Assembly: GCF_947487515.1 (NCBI RefSeq)
Contig: NZ_CANKWO010000001.1
Coordinates: 310,001-374,000, forward strand
Length of the DNA stretch: 64,000 bases
Direction of reading: 5' to 3'
Source: an uncultured Litoreibacter sp.
GTDB lineage: Bacteria; Pseudomonadota; Alphaproteobacteria; Rhodobacterales; Rhodobacteraceae
Shown: positions 53,755 to 62,059 of the stretch, piece by piece
How the letters are laid out: each line of letters opens with the position of its first letter
How positions within the stretch are numbered: position 1 is the stretch's first letter
Translations under genes and position numbers: made by a program
Notes under the pieces: model-generated
The model's input: only the letters and a program-made list of their open reading frames with translations
Told to the model about the DNA's origin: nothing
Database searches by the model: none

Positions 53755-55455
53755 CTATTCAGCGGCTTCTGCACCGGCAGTCGTTGGAATGCCTGCCAGT
53801 TCACGTTTGCCATCGTTGTAAATGGCCTTTACCAGCGCCAGACACATCAACACCATCACCACCGAGAAGGGCAAAGCCCCGATCACCATGGCCGTTTGAA
53901 TGGCTGATGTCCCACCAGAGATCAGCAAGCCTGCAACCACCAAACCGAGGGCTGCGCCCCAGAAAATGATATGCGGACGTGCTTTTGGACCTTCGTCGCC
54001 AGCCGCGTTGATTGTGTTCACGATCAGCACCGCAGAGTCAGCAGAGGTGACAAGGAACGTCATCAGCAGCACAACAATCAGCAATGCCATACCCCACGCC
54101 AAAGCCTCGGCAATCGGGGCCAGCATGAACTCGGTCATCGCAAAGATTTTGTCGCCATTCGCCGCATCAAAGATCACGCCACCGGCACCGCCATTGAGCT
54201 CCAGATCGATTGCTGTGCCACCGGCCCAAGCGAACCACACAAAGCACATCAACGCAGGAACGATCATCGCGCCCAACACGAATTCGCGAATTGTCCGCCC
54301 GCGCGAGATCCGCGCAAGAAACAAGCCCACGAAAGGTGCAAAAGCAATCCACCAAGCCCAGTAGAATACGGGCCACCAGCCCTGCCACTGCGCCAGCTTG
54401 AAGGCTTCGGAGCCCTCTACGCCGTCCGAGCTGAATACGTTGAAGCTTAGGTATGGCAACGCCACAACATAGTCCCAAACGCCCAAGACCATCGCCGTTG
54501 CCCCAAACCAGGTTGCGCCGAAGATGATGAAGAAGCCCAAAAGCACGATGGACAGCACCATGTTGATGTTGGACAGCCATTTGATGCCTTTACCAACGCC
54601 AGACAGCGCCGACAGGGTCGAGGCCCCCATGATCACCAAGATAGCCACGATAACACCCACAGTCGTCGCGTTGCCTGAAATGCTGTCACCAGCCGCATTC
54701 ACCGCGTCAGGCCCATGTGCCAAACCGCCAATGCCGATACGTGTCAGACCCGCTACGAATTGCTCAACACCAAACCCTAGGGTCTGTGCAACGCCCAAGA
54801 TCGTGGCCACAACAGCTACGATATCGATGAGGTGCCCAAGCTTGCCCGACAAGCGGCTGCCAAAGAGTGGCGTCAGCGACGAACGGATCGTCAGCGGCAG
54901 GCCGCGACGGTAGCTAAAGAACGCCAAAGACAGGCCCGCAATCGCATAACATGCCCATGCCCCGAAGCCCCAATGCAGGAACGACCACTTGTAGGCCATG
55001 CGCACATTGTCCTCAGTGCCACCATTGGTGATCCCCATGATTGTCTCGGGGTTGGACCCGAAGTGCGTAACCGGCTCGGCCACCGCCCAAGTCAACATGC
55101 CGACACCGATACCGGCACCAAACATCATCGAGAACCAAGAGAAGTTTGAAAACTCTGGGCCTTCGCCCTCTTGACCAAGGTTCATTCGTCCTGCGGTAGG
55201 CCAGATCGCCAAACCGATACACACAATCACAAACAGGGCGACGACCCAGATGTACCATGCGGCGAAATTGCCAAGGATGAAGGCATTCAGACCGTTCAAT
55301 ACGGCGCCCGACTCCGTTGGCCAGAAGATGGCCCAGACGACCAAGGCGCTGATAATCACTTTACTTATGACGGTCACATCTAAGCTGAACCCATGATAAA
55401 AACCGCCTTCGGCGGTCTTGATCGGAAGTTCAGTCAATGGTGGTTTCACTGACAT
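53755..55455 (-). CDS. BCCT-family betaine/choline/DMSP transporter
   Basis: A sodium- or proton-coupled importer of quaternary ammonium or sulfonium compounds. It has 566 residues and about twelve membrane helices. MMFGAGIGVGMLTWAVAEP is the glycine-rich motif, and FYWAWWIAFAPFVGLFLARISRGRTIREF the family signature with aromatic residues that cage the cation. It lies downstream of dmdA-acuI on the same strand, 185 bases away. DMSP is therefore a likely substrate, by context; glycine betaine and choline remain possible. The end of the gene is followed by a strong terminator. Confidence 0.9.
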   Translation of the reverse strand: MSVKPPLTELPIKTAEGGFYHGFSLDVTVISKVIISALVVWAIFWPTESGAVLNGLNAFILGNFAAWYIWVVALFVIVCIGLAIWPTAGRMNLGQEGEGPEFSNFSWFSMMFGAGIGVGMLTWAVAEPVTHFGSNPETIMGITNGGTEDNVRMAYKWSFLHWGFGAWACYAIAGLSLAFFSYRRGLPLTIRSSLTPLFGSRLSGKLGHLIDIVAVVATILGVAQTLGFGVEQFVAGLTRIGIGGLAHGPDAVNAAGDSISGNATTVGVIVAILVIMGASTLSALSGVGKGIKWLSNINMVLSIVLLGFFIIFGATWFGATAMVLGVWDYVVALPYLSFNVFSSDGVEGSEAFKLAQWQGWWPVFYWAWWIAFAPFVGLFLARISRGRTIREFVLGAMIVPALMCFVWFAWAGGTAIDLELNGGAGGVIFDAANGDKIFAMTEFMLAPIAEALAWGMALLIVVLLMTFLVTSADSAVLIVNTINAAGDEGPKARPHIIFWGAALGLVVAGLLISGGTSAIQTAMVIGALPFSVVMVLMCLALVKAIYNDGKRELAGIPTTAGAEAAE

Positions 55456-55640
55456 ATTGTTTTCCCTGTTTTATTTTTTAGTGTGCGCAGTAGGCTACGG
55501 GCGATCGTTAATACAGGCCAGCCAAATGCGACACATTCGGCCAGTAAAGCGCCCAATACCGACCTAAACGAGGTTGTGAGCACGAAATCGGCTTTGCCTT
55601 CACAAAGCCGATTGCGCAAGTTCGGGCAAAAAGCCGCTGA

Positions 55641-56624
55641 TTAAGCGTTCACGTCAACGACGACCCGCCCCTTCACTTGCCCCTTTAGGATGTCTTTGCC
55701 CAAAGCAGGCAAATCTGAAAGCGTCGCCGGTTGCACCATGGCCTCCAGCTTGTCCATCGGCAGATCTTTGGCGATCCGTTGCCACGCCCGCAGGCGGTTG
55801 TCGTAGGGTTGCATTACACTATCGATGCCCAGCAAGTTCACCCCGCGCAACAAGAACGGGATTACAGTTGCAGGCAGCCCTGCCCCGCCCGCAAGTCCAA
55901 CCGCCGAGACGGATGCGCCGTATTTCATCTGACCCAGTAGACGAGCAAGCATTTCGCCCCCCACCGCGTCTACGCAGCCCCCCCAAGTTTCGGCCTCTAA
56001 CGGGCGCTTGGTGGTCTCGTTCAACTCATCTCGCGCAACGATCTGGGTCGCACCCAGGCTCGTCAGGTAGTCGGCCGTTTCAGGGCGGCCCGTGACCGCT
56101 GCCACGTCATGGCCAAGGTTGGCCAAAATTGCCGTCGCCACGGACCCAACACCACCTGCGGCCCCCGTTACCAAAACAGGGCCATCTTTGATGCCGTGAT
56201 CTTCCAGCGCCATAACTGCCAACATCGCGGTAAAGCCTGCGGTTCCCACGGCCATCGCTTGGCGGGTGTCCAAACCATCTGGCAAAGGCACCAGCATGTC
56301 CGCTTTCACGCGGGCCTTCTGGGAATAGCCGCCCCAATAGGCCTCGCCCACACGCCAACCGGTTAGAACCACCTTGTCGCCCGCTGCGTAGCGGTCATCG
56401 CTGGAGGCCTCTACGGTGCCGGCGAAATCAATACCCGGAACATGGGGATAGTTACGCACCAAGCCGCCCCCGGGGCCAATGCAAAGCCCGTCTTTATAAT
56501 TCACGGTGGAGTATTCCACGGCGACGGTCACTTCACCCTCTGGCAAGCGGTCCTCGCCGATTTTCTGGACCGAGGCGCTGGTTTTGCCGTCTTCGTCCTT
56601 CTCGACGATCAGTGCGTTAAACAT
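55641..56624 (-). CDS. acuI: Acryloyl-CoA reductase
   Basis: NADPH-dependent reductase converting acryloyl-CoA, made when DMSP is cleaved, to propionyl-CoA; it also removes toxic acrylate derivatives. It has 327 residues of the medium-chain dehydrogenase family. VEYSTVNYKDGLCIGPGGG and LTGWRVGEAYWGGYSQKA are characteristic, with the cofactor loop VTGAAGGVGSVA. It begins 12 bases after dmdA, the usual Roseobacter arrangement. Confidence 0.94.
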   Translation of the reverse strand: MFNALIVEKDEDGKTSASVQKIGEDRLPEGEVTVAVEYSTVNYKDGLCIGPGGGLVRNYPHVPGIDFAGTVEASSDDRYAAGDKVVLTGWRVGEAYWGGYSQKARVKADMLVPLPDGLDTRQAMAVGTAGFTAMLAVMALEDHGIKDGPVLVTGAAGGVGSVATAILANLGHDVAAVTGRPETADYLTSLGATQIVARDELNETTKRPLEAETWGGCVDAVGGEMLARLLGQMKYGASVSAVGLAGGAGLPATVIPFLLRGVNLLGIDSVMQPYDNRLRAWQRIAKDLPMDKLEAMVQPATLSDLPALGKDILKGQVKGRVVVDVNA

Positions 56625-56636
56625 GTATTTTCTCCA

Positions 56637-57737
56637 TTATATCCAGAATTTTTCATGGACTGTCGCGGTGCGCAGCCCGTCTTGTGTGTCAACTTGTACC
56701 TTGGTGCCTTCGTTCCAATGCGTCATCCGCACCATCCCGATCGCAACATTGGTGTCAAAATCCGGGCTTTTCGCAGCCGAGGTCACCTGACCAATGACAT
56801 TGCCCTTCTCAACGATCCGCCACAGCCGGTCGCAGGGGGGCAAATCCCCCTCAAAGCTAAGAGCGCGGATTTGCTTGACCGGCCCCTCCTTGGCGACCCG
56901 CAGCAAAGCGTCGCGTCCTACGCAGCCAATCGCCGCTTGGGTCGAGCAGAATTTGCCCAAACCACATTCATGCGGTGTGTTATCGCGGGTCATGTCATTG
57001 CCGTAAGACAACAGCCCGCCTTCGATGCGCTCAATTGCACTGGGGCATCCCGCATGGACGTCTAAGTCCTTGCCCGCCTCCATCAAGGCATTCCACAAGG
57101 GCATGCCGTTCTGAGAACCTTCAACGTAGACCTCAAACCCGCCTTGCTTGGAGTAGCCGGAGCGCGCCACCAACATCATCTGGCCCTGAAAGTTGAAGTA
57201 CCCATAGCGGAAGAACCGCAGATCCTTCACGCTGTCGCCAAACACGCGTGCGGCCAACTCATCGGCCTTCGGGCCTTGAATAGCAAGCGGCGACACATCC
57301 GGCTCATCCACGATAACGTCAAGATATAGGGCGTGGGCCAACCCCTTGATCCACAGTAATAAATCGCTGTCCGCGATGGATACCCAATAGCGATCATCCG
57401 ACAACATCAGGGCCACCGGATCATTCAGCATCCCGCCCGTACCATCGACCACTGGCACATAGTAGCACATGCCCGGCAGCATCCCACGCAGGTCGCGCGG
57501 GGTCAGCATTTGCATCAGGCGCCCCGCATCCGGTCCGCGCAGTTCCACCTGCCGCTCGCAAGACACATCCCAAACCTGCACCGCAGACTTCAGGTGCCGG
57601 TAGTCCTCTTCCGCCGAACGAAAGACGCTCGCCAACAGCATATGGTTGTAAACGGTGTATCCTTTGACGCCAGCCGCCTCTACCCCGTCTGAAAACGGTG
57701 TGCGGCGCACGCGGCGCGAGGGTGTGATCGATGCCAT
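56637..57737 (-). CDS. dmdA: DMSP demethylase
   Basis: Transfers a methyl group from DMSP to tetrahydrofolate, giving methylmercaptopropionate. It is a 366-residue GcvT-family protein. It matches Roseobacter DmdA in its opening SRRVRRTPFSDGVEAAGVKG, KGYTVYNHMLL, VWDVSCERQV and GLLSYGNDMTRDNTPHECGLGKFC. This distinguishes it from glycine cleavage T proteins and dimethylglycine dehydrogenases. It is preceded by a DinB-like gene three bases away and followed by acuI. dmdB, dmdC and dmdD are not in the window. Confidence 0.94.
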   Translation of the reverse strand: MASITPSRRVRRTPFSDGVEAAGVKGYTVYNHMLLASVFRSAEEDYRHLKSAVQVWDVSCERQVELRGPDAGRLMQMLTPRDLRGMLPGMCYYVPVVDGTGGMLNDPVALMLSDDRYWVSIADSDLLLWIKGLAHALYLDVIVDEPDVSPLAIQGPKADELAARVFGDSVKDLRFFRYGYFNFQGQMMLVARSGYSKQGGFEVYVEGSQNGMPLWNALMEAGKDLDVHAGCPSAIERIEGGLLSYGNDMTRDNTPHECGLGKFCSTQAAIGCVGRDALLRVAKEGPVKQIRALSFEGDLPPCDRLWRIVEKGNVIGQVTSAAKSPDFDTNVAIGMVRMTHWNEGTKVQVDTQDGLRTATVHEKFWI

Positions 57738-57740
57738 GTG

Positions 57741-58247
57741 TTAGTCCTCTTCACCTAGAAAAACCAGATCTGTATCGCCAATCCTTTGCCCCGCCGCAGT
57801 GAGCATCGCGTGGATTTGCCCGCGGTGGTGGGTCTGATGATTGAAGAAATGCGTGATGCAAAGCTCGACCGGCTTGCAAAACTCTTGGTTGGCCACAACA
57901 GAATGATAGGTTAGCGGCCCCACAAGATCGATTTGTTTCAAAGACTTGGACCACCGCTTTATCCGCGCGTCTGTGCGCATCCGGTCGTCCAGATACATCT
58001 GCAAGTCTTCATGGAGATGCACACTATAGGCCGGTCCCCCTTCGGGGCCAATTCCGCCGTCCAAGCGTGACATCCACAGCTTGTCGCCCCACAACAAATG
58101 GTTCGCCGTCGCAAAGATCGAGCCAAAGAACGACTTTCGATCTTTGCGCAGCTCCGCCGCGGGCATGGATTTAAACACCTCCATCTGCCCACGGTTTTGC
58201 CAAGCGTTGTAGCGCGCCATTACACGGCAGTAGTCAACCGTAATCAT
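57741..58247 (-). CDS. DinB-like metal-binding protein
   Basis: A 168-residue four-helix-bundle protein of the DinB/YfiT family. The three histidines expected for a metal site are in ATANHLLWGDK and ITHFFNHQTHHRGQIHAML. Relatives act as thiol-dependent transferases or isomerases (bacillithiol, mycothiol, glutathione). Its ATG overlaps the DUF1326 stop by four bases and its stop is three bases from dmdA, so it is cotranscribed with dmdA. A link to methylated-sulfur or thiol chemistry is attractive but unproven. Confidence 0.85.
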   Translation of the reverse strand: MITVDYCRVMARYNAWQNRGQMEVFKSMPAAELRKDRKSFFGSIFATANHLLWGDKLWMSRLDGGIGPEGGPAYSVHLHEDLQMYLDDRMRTDARIKRWSKSLKQIDLVGPLTYHSVVANQEFCKPVELCITHFFNHQTHHRGQIHAMLTAAGQRIGDTDLVFLGEED

Positions 58248-58885
58248 TTCGGAGCCGGTCCGCCCCAATCGATCTGACAAATCTCGGCCGAGCGACCGTC
58301 GAAATCCCAAACCCGACCGTAGGCGCGCACTTTGCCTTTGTTGGCTGTGGCAACGGTGATGTTTTCGCCCATCCAATATTCGGTGTTGGTGATGACCATC
58401 TCCTTGCCATCCTTGCCCGCCACTGGGACAACCTCGCCTTGGATCTTTTTGCCAACCATCAAACGGCGTGCGTTGCCTTCAGTGGTGAAGGAGACAGGCG
58501 CGCGTTCGGCCCCCAAAAACTCCCCGACCAGCATGCTGAACAGCCCAGTTGTGCCGCGTGCCGCGCCCGACAGGATTGCCACCAAACCGTCATAGGCCGC
58601 CTCGGAGACCTGATCGTCAATATAGGCTGCAGCCTTCCAATTGCCGCGCCCCATGTTGCCTGGAATATCCATCAGCATGCCAACGGCTGTGCCGGATAGA
58701 TCTTCATCACCGTAGTTGCCTTCGTCGATGCGGATGCCCAGCCAAGCTTGGCAATAGCCTTCGGTAGGCGGGTGCTTGCCCAAGGACACCACGCAGGGGC
58801 AAAACACCGTGCAGTTACAGTTGAGGATCAACTCCCCCTTGATGGTCCATGGAACAGTTCCAAGTTTTTGGTCGTCTAGCGCCAT
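58244..58885 (-). CDS. DUF1326 domain protein
   Basis: A 213-residue soluble protein of unknown function. The cysteines C23, C25, C29 and C31 in LNCNCTVFCPC, with C45 following, form a conserved cluster likely to bind a metal. I start at the ATG at 58885 (AAGGA seven bases upstream). DUF1326 genes are commonly next to DUF2182 genes, as here, implying that they work together. It overlaps the DinB-like gene by four bases. Confidence 0.85.
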   Translation of the reverse strand: MALDDQKLGTVPWTIKGELILNCNCTVFCPCVVSLGKHPPTEGYCQAWLGIRIDEGNYGDEDLSGTAVGMLMDIPGNMGRGNWKAAAYIDDQVSEAAYDGLVAILSGAARGTTGLFSMLVGEFLGAERAPVSFTTEGNARRLMVGKKIQGEVVPVAGKDGKEMVITNTEYWMGENITVATANKGKVRAYGRVWDFDGRSAEICQIDWGGPAPK

Positions 58886-58900
58886 TGTGTTTTCCTTCAC

Positions 58901-59662
58901 TTAAATCGCATTCAAGAGGGTCCACGCCCCTGCCAACAACAGGAGGCCCCCCAGTGGTTTCGTTATAAATCGGCCAAGATCGGGCAGCTTTTCCAGCACC
59001 ATGATCACCGTTGCCAGCCCCATGAAGCCCACGCTCATCACGCCGCCAACAAAGGCCAAAAGCATCAACGCCCAGCAGCACCCCAAGCACACAATCCCAA
59101 GGCGCATGCCGTTGCGCCAAGGGCCTTCATCGAAATGTTGCATGAAAAAGGTCATCGGCTGGCGGCACTTGCTTAGGCAGGCCTCTTTGAGCGGCGAAAA
59201 CTGGTAGCCCCCCGCCATTATCAACAAGGCGCCGGACAGGCCAGCCGACAGGCTGCTGCCAAAGGCGCCAATCAGTTCCGCTTGGAACAAGATCAGCTGC
59301 ACCCCTGCTGCCAAAACCGAAAACCCGAGCCAGACTGCAAGGTAGCCGGATACCAATTTGGCAAAATTCACATTGTCGCTGACATGTGACAGGTCATCAT
59401 AGGTCGCCAATGCTGGCAAAACCGTGGGGGCCATCATCGCCGCAGACATCAACGACCACATGAGCACCATCCGGATATATCCGGCAGCATCCGGTGTGAT
59501 CGTGCAAAGGCTCACCCAGAAATCGCGGCCGTAGGTCTGCTCCATCATTCGCAGCTCTGGTGGAATCGACATTGCATATAGCACCGACCAAGACGCCAGA
59601 ATGAGCCCGAAAAGCGCAAGCCAATGCACTCCTGACATTGCTCTGATCCGATCTGACCACAT
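58901..59662 (-). CDS. DUF2182 integral membrane protein
   Basis: A predicted metal-binding membrane protein of 253 residues with about six to seven helices. MVLMWSLMSAAMMAPTVLPAL is the family signature, followed by GYLAVWLGFSVLAAG, YQFSPLKEACLSKCRQP and GLVC-like GIVCLGCCWALMLL, which hold conserved cysteines. It is first in the operon leading to dmdA and is divergent from the GntR gene. It may supply or remove a metal together with DUF1326; this is inference. Confidence 0.86.
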   Translation of the reverse strand: MWSDRIRAMSGVHWLALFGLILASWSVLYAMSIPPELRMMEQTYGRDFWVSLCTITPDAAGYIRMVLMWSLMSAAMMAPTVLPALATYDDLSHVSDNVNFAKLVSGYLAVWLGFSVLAAGVQLILFQAELIGAFGSSLSAGLSGALLIMAGGYQFSPLKEACLSKCRQPMTFFMQHFDEGPWRNGMRLGIVCLGCCWALMLLAFVGGVMSVGFMGLATVIMVLEKLPDLGRFITKPLGGLLLLAGAWTLLNAI

Positions 59663-59696
59663 CTGCGTTGCGACTCCTGTTCAGCGTGTTAGGTTA

Positions 59697-59726
59697 AATT
59701 GTCAGACTTTTATTTGTCTGACAATT
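59697..59726. promoter_or_regulatory. GntR-type operator in the dmdA operon/regulator gap
   Basis: AATTGTCAGAC and GTCTGACAATT form an inverted repeat with eight bases between. The right arm contains a full FadR-subfamily site, TTGTC-T-GACAA (59714-59724), and the left arm a near match. It lies 19 bases before the GntR ATG and 35 bases before the DUF2182 start, so it can control both directions. Confidence 0.75.
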
Positions 59727-59744
59727 GATTTTTAGGTAAACCTG

Positions 59745-60488
59745 ATGAAAAAAAGTTCAAACCACAGTGCAAACCCCCGTGGGGACTTGTCCGCACAAAT
59801 CGCCGCTTCGATCCGTGACGCCATTATTGCAGGCGAGTTGATTGTGGATGACCGCCTTCCTTCCGAGACCGAATTATCCGAGCAATTCGAGGTCTCTCGG
59901 CCAACAGTTCGCGAGGCATTGAAACGCCTCGCCGCCCAAGCCTTGATCCGCACACAGCGCGGGGCCACTGGGGGCGCATTTGTAAATCACATAAAATATG
60001 CGGAAGCCTATGATCAGCAGATCACCACCTCGACATTGCTGCTATCAATGAATGATATCTCCATCGTGACCGCCTGCGAAGCCCGCTACGCGCTTGAGCG
60101 CGCCTGCACCCCCCTGTCCGCCGCGCGCCGCAGCGCCGATCACCTCGCGACGATGCGCGCAGAAATGCACCGGCAGTCCCAACCAGGGTTGAGCGATGAA
60201 GCCTTCTGCGCCTCTGATGTGGCCTTCCACCGCGCCTTGGTCGACGGGGCCCAAAACCCCGTGATGTCTTACCAGCTGGCCGGTGCGGTTGAGGCGATGC
60301 AGCCGTTGATGAATATGATCACCTTCACCGCGCGCTCTCGTGAGCGGATCGTGGAGCTTCATGGTCAGATCGCAGATGCGCTTGAGGCCCAAAACGGAGA
60401 AGATGCCGACGCCGCCCTGATCGCGCTGGAGGCATATACCGTGTCATTGGCAAAAGATGTGCTGGAGGCGCGAAAAGCCCGCGGCTAG
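59745..60488 (+). CDS. GntR-family (FadR/FCD type) regulator of the dmdA region
   Basis: A 247-residue transcription factor. The winged helix is ASIRDAIIAGELIVDDRLPSETELSEQFEVSRPTVREALKRL with a GxxGGAFV wing. The C-terminal FCD domain has the metal-ligand histidines in VAFHRALVDGAQNP and ELHGQIADAL. It is divergent from the DUF2182-DUF1326-DinB-dmdA-acuI genes and an operator lies in the gap. Roseobacters carry a GntR gene next to dmdA, supporting a role in DMSP-responsive control. Confidence 0.88.
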   Translation: MKKSSNHSANPRGDLSAQIAASIRDAIIAGELIVDDRLPSETELSEQFEVSRPTVREALKRLAAQALIRTQRGATGGAFVNHIKYAEAYDQQITTSTLLLSMNDISIVTACEARYALERACTPLSAARRSADHLATMRAEMHRQSQPGLSDEAFCASDVAFHRALVDGAQNPVMSYQLAGAVEAMQPLMNMITFTARSRERIVELHGQIADALEAQNGEDADAALIALEAYTVSLAKDVLEARKARG

Positions 60489-61273
60489 CGACGCCAGACG
60501 CCAAAATCGCATTGAAAAAAGTGGCAAGATTTAATGCCACGGCAAATATGCAGGCCAAATCTGCCCCCGATCGCACCACGGAGATTGTAACTCCCCGCAC
60601 CTCCTCCTATATATGAGATGTCTCTTCGGGGACTATGGACATAAACGCGCTCGTAATAAGCGGATCGGACTCGGGGGCGGTACCCGACGACTCCACCAAA
60701 ACTCCCTCGTTTGGGGACCATGGGGTCGAAATAGGATCGACGGACGTCTAAAGGGGTTTGCTTTGTCTCGGTGAGTTACCACCGATATCGGTACACTTAA
60801 GCTAGTTGCAAACGACAACAAAGCTCCAATGGCGATGGCTGCGTAAGCAGTCGGAACTATTGAAAACTTAAGTCCTCTCGCCTAGCAGCGTTTGGCGGGG
60901 TTTGCAGGTACCTGGCAACAGAAACCTGCGCTAACCTCTACACAAATCACTTAAGCAACGGCCCGCAAGCCACTAAAATTGCACCCAAATCTCAATTCGA
61001 CAAAACCGGCAAGCCGCCGTGATGCTGTTGCGAGAGCATGATGTCTTTGATGGGGCCCGCCTGCGCAACTGCTCGGCCCGCCGCAATCACAGGCCGGACC
61101 AGCGTCTTGCAGGGACGCCTGTGGGCATTGTTGAGGTCCTTTAGGTGCCTTTCGCGGTCTTGACGCCGCCCAGATCACAAGGCACCATATGCTTATGGGG
61201 TTTCTGCGACACCTCGTGAGGCGCCAGCCGAATGATCGCACCCTTTCGCCACTAACATACGGGGTGCTTTACC
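60489..61273. other. Gene-free gap, possibly decayed coding sequence
   Basis: About 785 bases with no gene I can support. Frames on the minus strand around 60950-61241 are short and shift between frames, and could be the remains of a lost gene. An inverted repeat, GGTGCCTT with AAGGCACC, lies at 61144-61186. The stretch just before 61274 should contain the promoter of the chromate genes. Confidence 0.5.
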
Positions 61274-62059
61274 ATGTCTGGCTTTTCTGAAATCTCACCA
61301 TCCGCCTTAATGCGCTTGATCGGCACCGCTGATGCGCCGACCATTCTGGACGTCTGCATCGATGACGACTTTGCCGAGGATCCGCGGCTGATCCCCACCG
61401 CTCAGCGCTGGCCACATCGCAAAATCAAAGCCTATGAAGGCAGCGGACCGGTTGTGGTTGTCTGCCAAAAAGGCCTGAAGCTTAGCCATGGGGCCGCCGC
61501 CATTTTGCGCGCCAAAGGCATTCGGGCCGAGGCCTTAGAGGGCGGAAATTATGCGTGGCGCGACGCGGGGCTTCCCTTGACCCCCGCCGGTGTCATCCCC
61601 GCGCCCCTATGGGTTACACGCCATCGCCCCAAAATTGACCGCATCGCCTGCCCTTGGTTGATCCGCCGCTTCATAGACCCTGCGGCGCAGTTCATGTTTG
61701 TGCCACCGGCGCAAGTGATCAACGTGGCAGAAAAATTTGACGCCACCCCATTTGATGTAGAAGGCGCCCCCTTCGGGCATCAAGATGATCTGTGCAGCTT
61801 TGACGCCATGCTGAGCACCTTCAAACTTGACACACCCGCCCTGCAGCGAATGGCGAAAGTGATACGTGCCGCTGATACGAACTCGCACGACCTTGCCCCA
61901 GAAGCCGCCGGTCTGCTGGCGCTTTCAGTAGGTTTATCAAGACAATACAAGGACGACACCGCGCAGCTGGAAGCTGGCATGGCGCTCTATGACGCGCTCT
62001 ATCGTTGGGCGCGAGATGGTCAGGGGGAAACTCACGCATCCGCGGGCGCGCGCACGTGA
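61274..62059 (+). CDS. chrB: Rhodanese/ChrB-type chromate resistance protein
   Basis: A 261-residue protein with two parts. Residues about 10-105 are rhodanese-like, with a cysteine in VVCQKGLKLSHG at the active loop position. Residues about 115-250 are a ChrB C-terminal domain (VTRHRPKIDRIACPWLIRRFID, FDVEGAPFGHQDDLCSFD), found in chromate-responsive regulators. The typical N-terminal DNA-binding part of ChrB is replaced by the rhodanese region. Its TGA overlaps the GTG start of chrA, so the two are coupled. The role could be sensing or reducing chromate. Confidence 0.85.
   Translation: MSGFSEISPSALMRLIGTADAPTILDVCIDDDFAEDPRLIPTAQRWPHRKIKAYEGSGPVVVVCQKGLKLSHGAAAILRAKGIRAEALEGGNYAWRDAGLPLTPAGVIPAPLWVTRHRPKIDRIACPWLIRRFIDPAAQFMFVPPAQVINVAEKFDATPFDVEGAPFGHQDDLCSFDAMLSTFKLDTPALQRMAKVIRAADTNSHDLAPEAAGLLALSVGLSRQYKDDTAQLEAGMALYDALYRWARDGQGETHASAGART

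Noticed and set aside
60951-61241. 96-codon minus-strand frame in the gap before the chromate genes
   Set aside because: Codon pattern is not protein-like and no start signal is present; fragments in other frames look equally plausible, so it may be decay.
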